This document shows, in pieces, positions 17,518 to 25,394 of a stretch of DNA of 64,000 bases; position 1 is the stretch's first letter; every line of letters begins with the position of its first letter. This stretch comes from Agromyces albus. GTDB taxonomy: Bacteria > Actinomycetota > Actinomycetes > Actinomycetales > Microbacteriaceae. The notes below the pieces were generated by a model. The model searched no databases. It saw only the letters and a list, made by a program, of their open reading frames with translations, and was not told the origin of the DNA. Both the position numbers and the translations under genes were made by a program. The stretch is taken from the NCBI RefSeq assembly GCF_004134825.1, contig NZ_SDPN01000014.1, forward strand, positions 30,072 to 94,071, in the 5' to 3' direction.

Positions 17518-17550
17518 GGTGAACTCCTCTGCGGTTGAACGAACGAGGCT

Positions 17551-18021
17551 TCAGGCGCTGTCGCGCTCGAGCGGAACGATGACGACGGTCGCGCCGTCGA
17601 CGAGGACGACCCGAACGGATGCCCCGGTGTCGATGAGGCGCTGGGTGGATTCGGGTGCGAGGCGCGCCGTCCACGTCTCGCCGTTGGCAAGCTTGACGAG
17701 CCCGGTCGTGTCTGCCACGGGGGAGACGACTCGCCCTGACATCCCATGCAGTGCAGCGATGTTGCTCAGTGCCGGGTCCGCCCCTCGGCGCAGGTAGCGG
17801 AGCATGACGGGGCGGATGGTGAGGAGGAGCAACACCGAGACGGCGGCGGCGACGAGGAACTGCACCCACCATTCCCAGCCGAGGAGATTGGCGCCGAGGC
17901 CGGCGACGCTGCCGAAGGCGATCATGAGGAACGTGAACTCGAGTGTGAGAAGTTCGATGATCACGGCGATGAGGATCAGGATGAGCCACGCGATCCAGAC
18001 GTACTGGGTGAGGTCCACCAT
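17551..18021 (-). CDS. NfeD family protein (second of a tandem pair)
   Basis: A 156-residue short NfeD protein. Residues about 8-75 form membrane helices (WIAWLILILIAVIIELLTLEFTF and the following segments), and the C-terminal part is an OB-fold-like beta domain (LHGMSGRVVSPVADTTGLVKL...). NfeD proteins partner SPFH proteins such as the one encoded 33 nt downstream. A longer frame starts upstream, but the ATG at 18021 has GAAGGGGCG ahead of it and matches the paralogue's start (MVDLTQYVWIAW against MDVLTQYAWIVW). Confidence 0.9.
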   Translation of the reverse strand: MVDLTQYVWIAWLILILIAVIIELLTLEFTFLMIAFGSVAGLGANLLGWEWWVQFLVAAAVSVLLLLTIRPVMLRYLRRGADPALSNIAALHGMSGRVVSPVADTTGLVKLANGETWTARLAPESTQRLIDTGASVRVVLVDGATVVIVPLERDSA

Positions 18022-18079
18022 CGATCGCCCCTTCGACATCCTGTGTGCTGAACCTATCACCGGAGCTCCGGCGGGACGC

Positions 18080-18556
18080 CTATGCGTTCGGCGTGCTGCG
18101 CTCGATGGGGACGACCACTGCGGTCGCGCCGTCGACGCCGGTGACGAGCACGCGGTCGCCCACGGAGACATCCGGCTGTTCGGTGATGGGGGACAGGCGA
18201 GCCGTCCAGACCTCTCCATTCTGGAGACGAACCTGGCCGCCCGACGGGGTGACGGTACGCACAACCGATCCGTCGGCACCGATGAGCGCGTCGACGTTGC
18301 TGCGCGCCGGATCGCCGCCGCGGCGGAGGAGCCTGAGCAGCGGTGGCCGGAGGGTCAGGATGAGTGCCACGGAGACGACGGCCGCGATGAGGAACTGGGC
18401 CCACCAGGGAACCCCGAAGAGGCCTGAGAGGAGGCCGGCGACGCTGCCGACGGCCATCATCAGGAACGTCATCTCGAGCGTGAACACCTCGATCGTGGCG
18501 AACGCGAGGATCAAGACCAGCCAGACGATCCAGGCGTACTGGGTCAGCACATCCAA
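18080..18556 (-). CDS. NfeD family protein (first of a tandem pair)
   Basis: A 158-residue paralogue of the next NfeD, with the same layout: membrane helices in residues 6-75 and a C-terminal beta domain (LIGADGSVVRTVTPSGGQVRLQ). Close similarity across the whole length suggests a local duplication. The TTG start is preceded by AAGGAGG, 4 nt away, the best ribosome binding site in this area. It is the first gene of the nfeD-nfeD-SPFH-GDPD operon. Confidence 0.88.
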   Translation of the reverse strand: MDVLTQYAWIVWLVLILAFATIEVFTLEMTFLMMAVGSVAGLLSGLFGVPWWAQFLIAAVVSVALILTLRPPLLRLLRRGGDPARSNVDALIGADGSVVRTVTPSGGQVRLQNGEVWTARLSPITEQPDVSVGDRVLVTGVDGATAVVVPIERSTPNA

Positions 18557-18689
18557 TTGCCCTCCTTCGCACCCGCCACCATTCCGAAACTAGCAGGGCG
18601 GAGAGGCGACCGGGGGAGTTGATAGTCTCGGTTCGGCGTCCTGCCCGCGGACCGACGGTCCCAATTCCGAAGCTTCGAGGAGTCGACTC

Positions 18690-19457
18690 GTGACCAACCC
18701 ACTCGCCCCCGATTCGCTCACCGGGCGCGTCGCCCTCGTGACGGGTTCGTCGCGCGGCATCGGCGCCGACACGGTGCGCTACCTCGCCGGCGCAGGTGCC
18801 GCCGTCGTCGTCAACTTCCGCAACAAGGAGGCCAGGGCAGCGAAGCTCGTCGACGAGATCGTCGCTGCCGGTGGCCGGGCGATCGCGGTGGGTGCCGACC
18901 TGACGGATCCCGCATCCGTCGCCGCGATGTTCGAGCGCACGGTAGCCGAGCTCGGCCCCATCGACATCCTCGTCTTGAATGCCTCCGGCGGCATGGAGTC
19001 CGGCATGGGGGAGGACTACGCGATGCGCCTCAACCGCGACGCGCAGGTGAACGTCGTCGACGGAGCACTCCCGCACCTCGCCGACGGTGCACGCATCGTG
19101 TTCGTGACGAGCCACCAGGCGCACTTCATCCGCACGACGCCGACGATGCCCGAGTACGAGCCGGTCGCGTTGTCGAAGCGTGCCGGTGAAGACGCGCTGC
19201 GGGAGAAGATCCCCGCCCTCGAGGCGGCCGGCTTCGATTTCGTGGTCGTCTCAGGCGACATGATCGAGGGCACGATCACCGCGACCCTGCTCGAGCGAGC
19301 CAATCCCGGTGCGATCGAGGCTCGCAAGCAAGACGCGGGTCGTCTCTTCAACGTGTCGGAGTTCGCCGCCGAAGTGGCGTCCGCCGCAGTGGAGCCGGTA
19401 CCGGCCGAGCACACGCGCTACGTGGGGGACACCTCGGGGTTCAACCGCGAAGTGTGA
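18690..19457 (+). CDS. SDR family oxidoreductase
   Basis: A 255-residue short-chain dehydrogenase/reductase. The cofactor-binding motif is TGSSRGIG (about residues 20-27), with an Asn-based LVLNASGG further on. The usual YxxxK is represented around YEPVALSKRAGED, where a Tyr and Lys are present but spaced differently (YEPVALSK), so catalysis may deviate from the classical pattern. The GTG start has GAGGAG 8 nt upstream. A terminator hairpin follows at 19470. The substrate is unknown. Confidence 0.85.
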   Translation: MTNPLAPDSLTGRVALVTGSSRGIGADTVRYLAGAGAAVVVNFRNKEARAAKLVDEIVAAGGRAIAVGADLTDPASVAAMFERTVAELGPIDILVLNASGGMESGMGEDYAMRLNRDAQVNVVDGALPHLADGARIVFVTSHQAHFIRTTPTMPEYEPVALSKRAGEDALREKIPALEAAGFDFVVVSGDMIEGTITATLLERANPGAIEARKQDAGRLFNVSEFAAEVASAAVEPVPAEHTRYVGDTSGFNREV

Positions 19458-19469
19458 CCCGCTGACGCG

Positions 19470-19505
19470 ATGAGGCGGGCCCGGAGCATCCGGCCGGCCT
19501 CATCG
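19470..19505. terminator. Bidirectional terminator
   Basis: An inverted repeat with an outer 8-bp stem GATGAGGC/GCCTCATC and further GC pairing inside lies between the converging SDR and DUF308 genes and can serve both strands. Confidence 0.65.
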
Positions 19506-19519
19506 TCGTTCGCTGAGCG

Positions 19520-20128
19520 TCACACCGTCGCCGGGGCCCCGCGACCGAATGTGAACGCACGCACGAGCTGCATGATGCCGAGCACGATGAGGCTGATGCC
19601 GGCGATGATGAACAGCACGATCGCAGCCCAGAGCGGCGAGAAGAGCAACACGATTCCGGCGAGGATGCTGAGGATGCCGAAGAAGATCGCCCAGCCCCTC
19701 GACGGGGCATCACCGAGCTGCGCGAGGGCGACGACGCCTTCGACGATCCACAGGACGCCGATGAGCACGCCGATGAAGACCGCGAGGAAGACGGCGGTCG
19801 CCGCGAGGTTGGCGAAGGCGAGGATGCCGCCGACGATGAACAGGATGCCGAGGATGACATCCAAGGCCCTCGCGCCGCCGGACATGCCTCTCGAGAAGAT
19901 GCCGAGACCCGCGTAGGCGATGCCGGCGATCACGAGGTAGATCGCGAGCATCACCGTGAGCACCACCGCGGAGTCCTTCGGCCAGAACGTGATCAGGATG
20001 CCGATGATGAGCGCCGTGGCGCCGGTGATGCCGAGCGTCATGCGCACGGTGTTGATGGCGGGCTTCGACAAGCCCGAGGCGTCGAGGGAGAACGAGGCGA
20101 ACATCGCGTTGGGCTGCGGAGCAGACAT
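19520..20128 (-). CDS. HdeD/DUF308 family membrane protein
   Basis: A 202-residue polytopic membrane protein of the HdeD/DUF308 family. Six hydrophobic segments are readable, arranged as repeated pairs (LGITGATALIIGILITFW, VILGILFIVGGILAF, ILSILAGIVLLFSPLW and others). The family is linked to acid or envelope stress in some bacteria, but no activity is established. AAGGAC lies 6 nt before the ATG. It converges on the SDR gene. Confidence 0.88.
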   Translation of the reverse strand: MSAPQPNAMFASFSLDASGLSKPAINTVRMTLGITGATALIIGILITFWPKDSAVVLTVMLAIYLVIAGIAYAGLGIFSRGMSGGARALDVILGILFIVGGILAFANLAATAVFLAVFIGVLIGVLWIVEGVVALAQLGDAPSRGWAIFFGILSILAGIVLLFSPLWAAIVLFIIAGISLIVLGIMQLVRAFTFGRGAPATV

Positions 20129-20275
20129 GGAGTGTCCTTTCTGGCAACGACATGGACGTGCGGGATCAGGGTATTCCTCACCATCGGCCGAGTGTCGGAT
20201 ATATGTGCCCGAATCCCGCCGCGTGTCGACCGGGGGAGCGGACTCGGACCGCTCGGCATCAGGGCGAACGCTGGA

Positions 20276-20677
20276 TCATCGCACCACGGCGGCGACCGCG
20301 CTGATCTCGACGAGCGCGCCGGGCACGCCGAGCCCGGCGACACGCGCCGCGGTCACCAGGGCCGGTTCATCGGACGCGAGCTCGGAAGCGATCGCCCCGT
20401 AGCCCGCCGCGAGGTCGACGCCGTCGACGAAGAGCACCGTCCACTGCACGACGTCTCCGAGGGTGGCACCGGCCGCAGCCAGCGCCGTCTTCGCATTCCC
20501 CAGGGCGCGGGCAGACTGCACGGCCACGTCGCCCTCGCCGACGATCGAGCCGTCGGCGTCGACGGCGTTCTGGCCGCCGACATAGATGGTGGTCGCGCCT
20601 GGCGGCACGATGGCCACGTGGCTGAAGGCAGGACTCGAGACGAGCCCTTCAGGACGGATGCGCTGGATGGCTGCCAT
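20276..20677 (-). CDS. RidA/YjgF family protein
   Basis: A 133-residue member of the Rid family, whose best-known members hydrolyse reactive enamines and imines formed by PLP enzymes. Readable landmarks are TIYVGGQNAVDADGSIVG and the C-terminal ALVEISAVAAVV. The Arg that binds the substrate carboxylate in true RidA (in the R-x-C/G context near residue 105) appears replaced in ALVTAARVAGLG only approximately, so it may be another Rid subgroup. The ATG at 20677 is chosen because similarity starts there. Confidence 0.82.
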   Translation of the reverse strand: MAAIQRIRPEGLVSSPAFSHVAIVPPGATTIYVGGQNAVDADGSIVGEGDVAVQSARALGNAKTALAAAGATLGDVVQWTVLFVDGVDLAAGYGAIASELASDEPALVTAARVAGLGVPGALVEISAVAAVVR

Positions 20678-20726
20678 GCCGGTACGATCGCACAGACCAC
20701 CGACACCGGGGCGGCCCCACCCCGCG

Positions 20727-20732
20727 TACACT
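20727..20732 (+). promoter_or_regulatory. -10 element of the MDR gene at 20740 (leaderless)
   Basis: TACACT lies 7 nt before the ATG at 20740, with no Shine-Dalgarno sequence in between. Confidence 0.55.
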
Positions 20733-20739
20733 GACTCGC

Positions 20740-21711
20740 ATGTCGAGACGGCCGACCAGCATGAGGGCCGTCGTCTATGAGCGGTACGGCTTACCCGACC
20801 AGCTGAGGGTCGAGGAGGTTCCCGTGCCGTCGCCGGGCGCGAAGCAGGTGCTCATCGAGGTCGTCGCGACATCCGTCAATCTCTCGGACTGGGAAAGTCT
20901 GACCGGAAGCCCGGCATACGCGCGCATCGGCGGTCTGCGAACCCCCTCGCATCGAGTGCTCGGTTCGGACATCGCCGGGCGCGTCGCAGCCGTCGGCTCG
21001 GACGTCACCGGTTTCGTGGTCGGTGACGAGGTGTACGGCGACAACCTGGGCCTCATGGGCGGTTTCGCCGAGTACGCGGTGGCACCTGCGGCGGCGCTCG
21101 CTCGCAAGCCCCCTGAGTTGACGTTCGCCGAGGCCTCGGCGCTGCCCCAAGCCGCTGCGATCGCACTGCAGGGCACCGCCCGCTCACGCCCTGGGCTCCG
21201 CGTGCTGATCAACGGGGCCGGAGGCGGTGCCGGCTCATTCGCGATCCAGCTCGCCTCGCGCTCCGGGGCGCACGTGACCGGCGTCGACAACGCGGGCAAG
21301 CTGGATTTCATGCGAGAGCTCGGCGCCGACGAGGTGGTCGACTATCGAAATCAGGACTTCACCAGGCTCGAGCCGTACGACCTCGTGCTCGATCTGGTCG
21401 CCCACCGATCCGTGTTCGCCTACCGGCGGGCGTTGGCTCGCGGCGGCCGCTATCTCTGCGTCGGCGGGCCTGTTCGAGCACTGCTGCGGGTCGTGACGGT
21501 CGGGGCGGCGATCGGCGTGCTCACCGGACGCCGGTTGGGGGTCCTCGTTGCGAGGCAGGGGCCGAAGCACTTCGAACCCGTCGCTGAGCGGTGCGTCGCC
21601 GGCGATCTTCGCGTCCACATCGATCGCGTCTTCCCGCTCGAAGAGGTGCCGCAAGCGCTCACACATGTCGGTGAGGGGCGCGCACTCGGCAAGGTGGTCG
21701 TCACGCCATAG
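20740..21711 (+). CDS. NAD(P)-dependent MDR-type oxidoreductase (quinone reductase-like)
   Basis: A 323-residue medium-chain reductase without the catalytic zinc ligands. The GroES-like N-domain spans residues 1-125 (with GSDIAGRVAAVGSDVTGFVVGDEVYG), and the nucleotide-binding domain has the glycine-rich LINGAGGGAGSFAIQLA (about 147-163). The family reduces quinones or enones with NAD(P)H. The start is leaderless. The gene stands alone and converges on the NAD(P)H-binding gene at 21744. It is one of three MDR enzymes within 5 kb. Confidence 0.88.
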   Translation: MSRRPTSMRAVVYERYGLPDQLRVEEVPVPSPGAKQVLIEVVATSVNLSDWESLTGSPAYARIGGLRTPSHRVLGSDIAGRVAAVGSDVTGFVVGDEVYGDNLGLMGGFAEYAVAPAAALARKPPELTFAEASALPQAAAIALQGTARSRPGLRVLINGAGGGAGSFAIQLASRSGAHVTGVDNAGKLDFMRELGADEVVDYRNQDFTRLEPYDLVLDLVAHRSVFAYRRALARGGRYLCVGGPVRALLRVVTVGAAIGVLTGRRLGVLVARQGPKHFEPVAERCVAGDLRVHIDRVFPLEEVPQALTHVGEGRALGKVVVTP

Positions 21712-21743
21712 GGCCCCCTCGAGTTCGTCGGCTCAACACAGGT

Positions 21744-22385
21744 TCAATTGCTGATGGCGGGTGCGCGATTGAGGTAGGTGTCGTCGCTGACCTGTGATGC
21801 GGTGAACGCGGCGATGTCCGCGCGGCTGACGGCGGCTCCGATCTTGTCGGTCCCGAAGAACCCGGCGCGCACCCGCCCGGTCTTGGGGGTGTTCTTCGGC
21901 GCGGTGAAGCGGATGATGGTCCAATCGATGCCGGAGGCCATGATCTGGTCGATCATGCCGACCAGTTCCCGGGAGGCGCGAGGCAGGAACATGCTGCCCA
22001 GGAACTTCGTCATCCTGGTCTGGGCGGTCGGTTTCTCCTGTGGGTCGAGGATGCTCGGGGTGGCGTGGCCGATGTACCTCTTCACGCCATGCCGTGTCAT
22101 CGAGTCGAGGATGTGCCGAGTTCCTTCGACCAGCGGCAGGCCCTGTGCCTTCCTGCTGAGGTCGGGGCCGAGCGCGCTGACGACGACATCGGCACCGTCG
22201 ATCGCGGAGTGGATGGCCGCCCGGTCGGAGATCTCGCCGACGACAACGCGGACGTCGTCTCCCCAACCGGAGGGGACCTTCTTCCGGTTGCGTGCGTCCG
22301 CGGTGACGGTGTGGCCTTGGGTGAGCAGCTCGTTCACGGTGAGCGCGCCGATCGCGCCGGTGGCGCCGAAGACAGTGATGTTCAT
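21744..22385 (-). CDS. NAD(P)H-binding atypical SDR protein
   Basis: A 213-residue NmrA/YwnB-like protein with the N-terminal dinucleotide motif TVFGATGAIGALTVNELL (residues 4-21). A YIGHATPS segment near 120 stands where active members have a Tyr. Such proteins are either redox sensors or reductases. GAGGAACG precedes the ATG. It lies 34 nt downstream of the MDR gene 22420-23355 on the same strand, so the two form an operon under the divergent TetR regulator. Confidence 0.85.
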   Translation of the reverse strand: MNITVFGATGAIGALTVNELLTQGHTVTADARNRKKVPSGWGDDVRVVVGEISDRAAIHSAIDGADVVVSALGPDLSRKAQGLPLVEGTRHILDSMTRHGVKRYIGHATPSILDPQEKPTAQTRMTKFLGSMFLPRASRELVGMIDQIMASGIDWTIIRFTAPKNTPKTGRVRAGFFGTDKIGAAVSRADIAAFTASQVSDDTYLNRAPAISN

Positions 22386-22419
22386 GGAATTGTTCGTTCC
22401 TCTGAGATGAAGGTCGGTG

Positions 22420-23355
22420 TCAGTCGATGGTGACGACGAGCTTGCCGAGCGTGCCGGCGGTGAAGTGCCGGAAAGCTTCGCTGGTCTTGTCGAGGTCGTA
22501 GACGCGCTGCACCGTCACCGTGGTGTGGCCCTTCACCTGGTTCGCTGCCAGGCGGTCGAGTGTCTCCTGTGACGGATTGGCGTAGATGGGCACCACGCGC
22601 ACACCGTCGGCCGGGATCTGGTCGGGGCTCTGCACCAGCGTCGAGACCAGCACGCCCGCTTGCCTGACCGCGCCGGCCAGCGCCGACCCGTCACCCGCGA
22701 AGTGGAGCACGACGTCCACGCCGCCCGGGTACGCCTCGCGGATCTGTGCCGCGACGTCATCGGTGTAGTCGACGATGCGGGTTGCGCCCAGCTTCCCGAC
22801 GAGCTCGATCTCCTCCGCGGTGTGCGCTGTGGCGATCACCTCGGCGCCGGCACGGACGGCGAGCTGGAGAGCCTGCTGTCCCACGCCACCCGTCGCGCCC
22901 GCGACCAGCACGGTGCTGTCCGCGCCGATCCCAGCAGCGTTGAACGAGTCGAACGCGGCAGTGCCGGCAAGCCCCAAGCCCGCAGCATCCGTGAAGTCGA
23001 TCTCCTCAGGCAGCTTCGCGATTCCGACGGCTACCGGCACGGTCACGTACTCGGCGAACGAGCCGTCGCCGAGGAACTGCTTGGTCACGACGCCGAAGAC
23101 GCGGTCACCGACCTGGAAGCCCACGACCTCGGGCCCGACGGCATCGACGGTGCCTGCGAAGTCCTTTCCGAGCACGACAGGGAAGCGGTGCTCCATGGCG
23201 CCGTTGAGATAGCCGTTGGCGACGGCCAGGTCGAAGCCGTTCACAGACGCGGCGCGAACGCGGACTCGGACCTCGCCTGAAGCCGGTTCCGGCATATCCA
23301 GTTCGGTCACCGCAGGTGCCTGGTCGAACGCACCGAATGCGACTGCCTTCATCAT
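22420..23355 (-). CDS. NADP-dependent quinone oxidoreductase-like MDR protein
   Basis: A 311-residue zinc-free MDR enzyme of the zeta-crystallin/quinone reductase type. The N-domain has LGKDFAGTVDAVGPEVVGFQVGDRVFG (about 60-86), and the cofactor domain has VLVAGATGGVGQQALQLA (about 142-159). The longer frame upstream is not used: AAGGAATCA lies just before the ATG pair at 23355/23352. Two identical-pattern operator sites lie between it and the divergent tetR, so control by that TetR is expected. The inducer and substrate are unknown. Confidence 0.9.
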   Translation of the reverse strand: MMKAVAFGAFDQAPAVTELDMPEPASGEVRVRVRAASVNGFDLAVANGYLNGAMEHRFPVVLGKDFAGTVDAVGPEVVGFQVGDRVFGVVTKQFLGDGSFAEYVTVPVAVGIAKLPEEIDFTDAAGLGLAGTAAFDSFNAAGIGADSTVLVAGATGGVGQQALQLAVRAGAEVIATAHTAEEIELVGKLGATRIVDYTDDVAAQIREAYPGGVDVVLHFAGDGSALAGAVRQAGVLVSTLVQSPDQIPADGVRVVPIYANPSQETLDRLAANQVKGHTTVTVQRVYDLDKTSEAFRHFTAGTLGKLVVTID

Positions 23356-23394
23356 TGATTCCTTCTTTCGATTGGGCTGACCCCGCCGCCTTAG

Positions 23395-23410
23395 TGGAGC
23401 GGGTGTTCCA
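23395..23410. promoter_or_regulatory. TetR operator candidate 1
   Basis: TGGAGCGGGTGTTCCA shares the pattern TGGAGCRGRTRTTCCA with a second site 34 bp away. Each half-site is TGGA/TCCA. It lies on the side of the MDR operon. Confidence 0.7.
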
Positions 23411-23428
23411 TTTAGGTGAACCACAATA

Positions 23429-23444
23429 TGGAGCAGATATTCCA
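23429..23444. promoter_or_regulatory. TetR operator candidate 2
   Basis: TGGAGCAGATATTCCA differs from operator 1 at only three positions, each a purine swap. It sits in the spacer just upstream of the tetR -10, so binding should also repress tetR itself. Confidence 0.7.
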
Positions 23445-23450
23445 ATTCGG

Positions 23451-23456
23451 TAGAAT
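23451..23456 (+). promoter_or_regulatory. -10 element of tetR (leaderless)
   Basis: TAGAAT lies 6 nt before the ATG at 23463 and 6 nt after operator 2. Confidence 0.6.
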
Positions 23457-23462
23457 CTGTTC

Positions 23463-24098
23463 ATGACGAGCTCCGAGCGGCCACTGCGCGCTGATGCCGA
23501 GCGCAATCGGCAGGCGATCCTCGGCGCAGCCGGGTCCGTGTTCGCTGAGAAGGGCACCCAGGTCACGTTGGAACACATCGCCGAGGTCGCCGGCGTGGGC
23601 GTGGGCACGATCTACCGGCGGTTTCCTTCGATCGATGACCTGGTCAGCGTCGTGCTCGAGGAGAAGATGAGGCGCTACGCCGATCGCACCGAGCAGGAGG
23701 CGGAACGAGCGCTCACCCAGCCGTGGCCGGCGTTTCATGACTATGTGCTGTTCATCCTCGAGCAGCAGGCCACCGATCTGGCCTTCAGCGACGTGATCCT
23801 GTCGCCGCGCACCGGTACCGAGCTGTTTCGGCAGGAGATCAAGCGGGCCTTGCAGGCCTCGATAGTGTTGATCGACCGGGTGAAAGCTGCCGGCGAGCTC
23901 CGAACGGACTTCGATCACAGCGACCTCTACCTACTGCTGCACGCCAATGCCGGCCTGGTACGTGGCACTCACCGCTCGGCGCCAGAGGCGTGGAAGCGGT
24001 TCGGGCAGTACATGCTGAAGTCGTTCCGACATCCTGGCGACGAGCCGTTGACTGCACCCTCGGTGGTCTGGATGCGAGCCAAGAACTCGGGCGTTTAG
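23463..24098 (+). CDS. TetR/AcrR family transcriptional regulator
   Basis: A 211-residue repressor. The N-terminal helix-turn-helix is clear (residues about 12-60: RQAILGAAGSVFAEKGTQVTLEHIAEVAGVGVGTIYRRF). The C-terminal part is the ligand-binding and dimerisation domain. It is divergent from the MDR plus NAD(P)H-binding operon and is flanked by two near-identical 16-bp sites, the classic layout of a TetR controlling its neighbour and itself. The inducer is unknown; electrophiles or quinones are a guess from the target enzymes. Confidence 0.92.
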   Translation: MTSSERPLRADAERNRQAILGAAGSVFAEKGTQVTLEHIAEVAGVGVGTIYRRFPSIDDLVSVVLEEKMRRYADRTEQEAERALTQPWPAFHDYVLFILEQQATDLAFSDVILSPRTGTELFRQEIKRALQASIVLIDRVKAAGELRTDFDHSDLYLLLHANAGLVRGTHRSAPEAWKRFGQYMLKSFRHPGDEPLTAPSVVWMRAKNSGV

Positions 24099-24293
24099 CC
24101 GCCGTCACGAGGTGTTCGCCGAGCTCGAATGCGACGTCTTCTGTGGACATTCGTGGTGAGGGGACCTGATAGGGCCTCTCAGTCGCCGACCGTTCTGGCG
24201 TTGGATGGTTCGGGGTCGACGCGATCTTGCGTCGCCCAGCATCTACGCGGCAATCGGCCGCGGATGCCGGAACGACATCGAGGAGTCACACGC

Positions 24294-25313
24294 ATGCGTG
24301 GAGTAGTGATGTACAGCGCGGGCGACGTCCGGGTCGAGGAACGCGAGGATCCGCGGATCGTCGAGCCCACTGACGCGATCGTTCGCCTGACGGCGACGTG
24401 CGTCTGCGGTTCGGACCTCTGGCCGTACCGCGGCATCGAGCCGGCTGACCATCAGGTGATGGGTCACGAGTACGTCGGTGTGGTCGAGGAGATCGGCGCG
24501 GACGTGAAGAACGTGAAGGTCGGCGACTTCGTCGTCGGGTCCTTCGTGATCTCGGACAACACGTGCGAGATCTGCCGGTCGGGTTTCCAGTCCAAGTGCG
24601 TGCACGCGTCATTCGTCTCGCAGATCGGAACGCAAGCCGAGAAGGCTCGCATTCCATTGGCGGATGGCACGCTGGTTGCCACGCCCGGGCAGCCCGAGCC
24701 CGAGCTGATCCCGTCGCTGCTGGCGGCATCCGATGTGCTCGGCACCGGATGGTTCGCCGCGGTCGCCGCCCAGGCTGGCCCAGGAAAGTCGGTCGCGGTC
24801 GTCGGTGACGGCGCGGTCGGTCTGATGGCGATCCTCGCCGCCAAGCAGCTTGGCGCCGAGAGGATCATCGCGATGTCCCGTCATCCGGAGCGGCAGGCCC
24901 TCGCCCGGTTCTATGGAGCGACCGACATCGTCGAAGAGCGCGGCGACGCCGGCGTGGCGAAGATCAAGGAGCTCACCGACGGGATGGGCGCGCACTCCGT
25001 CGTCGAGGCGGTCGGCACCCAGGAGTCGTTCATGCAGGCGGTCGGCTCCACCCGCGGCGGCGGGCACCTGGGATACGTCGGCGTGAACTATGACGTGAAG
25101 GTTCCCGGCATCGAGCTGTTCTTCGCGGGAATCCACACCCTCGGCGGTCCCGCGCCGGTCCGGCGCTTCCTGCCCGACCTGATCCAGCTGATCTGGGACC
25201 GGAAGATCGACCCGGGCAAGGTGTTCGACCTCACCCTCCCGCTCGAGGAGGCAGCCGAGGGCTACAAGGCCATGGACGAGCGACGCGCCACCAAGGTCCT
25301 CCTCACCCTCTGA
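24294..25313 (+). CDS. Zinc-dependent alcohol dehydrogenase family protein
   Basis: A 339-residue zinc MDR enzyme. The catalytic zinc ligands are Cys38 (CVCGSDLWPYRG) with His58-Glu59 (GHEYVGVVEEIG). A structural-zinc-like loop has three Cys in CEICRSGFQSKC (91-102). The cofactor domain has VVGDGAVGLMAIL near 165-177. GAGGAG lies 9 nt before the ATG at 24294, and the longer upstream frame has no support. The 195 nt between tetR and this gene contain no other gene and probably hold its promoter. The MmyB-like regulator downstream could control it. Confidence 0.9.
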   Translation: MRGVVMYSAGDVRVEEREDPRIVEPTDAIVRLTATCVCGSDLWPYRGIEPADHQVMGHEYVGVVEEIGADVKNVKVGDFVVGSFVISDNTCEICRSGFQSKCVHASFVSQIGTQAEKARIPLADGTLVATPGQPEPELIPSLLAASDVLGTGWFAAVAAQAGPGKSVAVVGDGAVGLMAILAAKQLGAERIIAMSRHPERQALARFYGATDIVEERGDAGVAKIKELTDGMGAHSVVEAVGTQESFMQAVGSTRGGGHLGYVGVNYDVKVPGIELFFAGIHTLGGPAPVRRFLPDLIQLIWDRKIDPGKVFDLTLPLEEAAEGYKAMDERRATKVLLTL

Positions 25314-25381
25314 TCCCAGCAGCTGGTCGAGAGGGTGGGGGAGACGTCCCCACAGCCTCCCACCCTCTCGACCGCCCGACG

Positions 25382-25387
25382 TACGGT
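25382..25387 (+). promoter_or_regulatory. -10 element of the MmyB-like regulator (leaderless)
   Basis: TACGGT lies 7 nt before the ATG at 25395. It favours this start over the in-frame ATG at 25335. Confidence 0.55.
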
Positions 25388-25394
25388 GGAAGCT

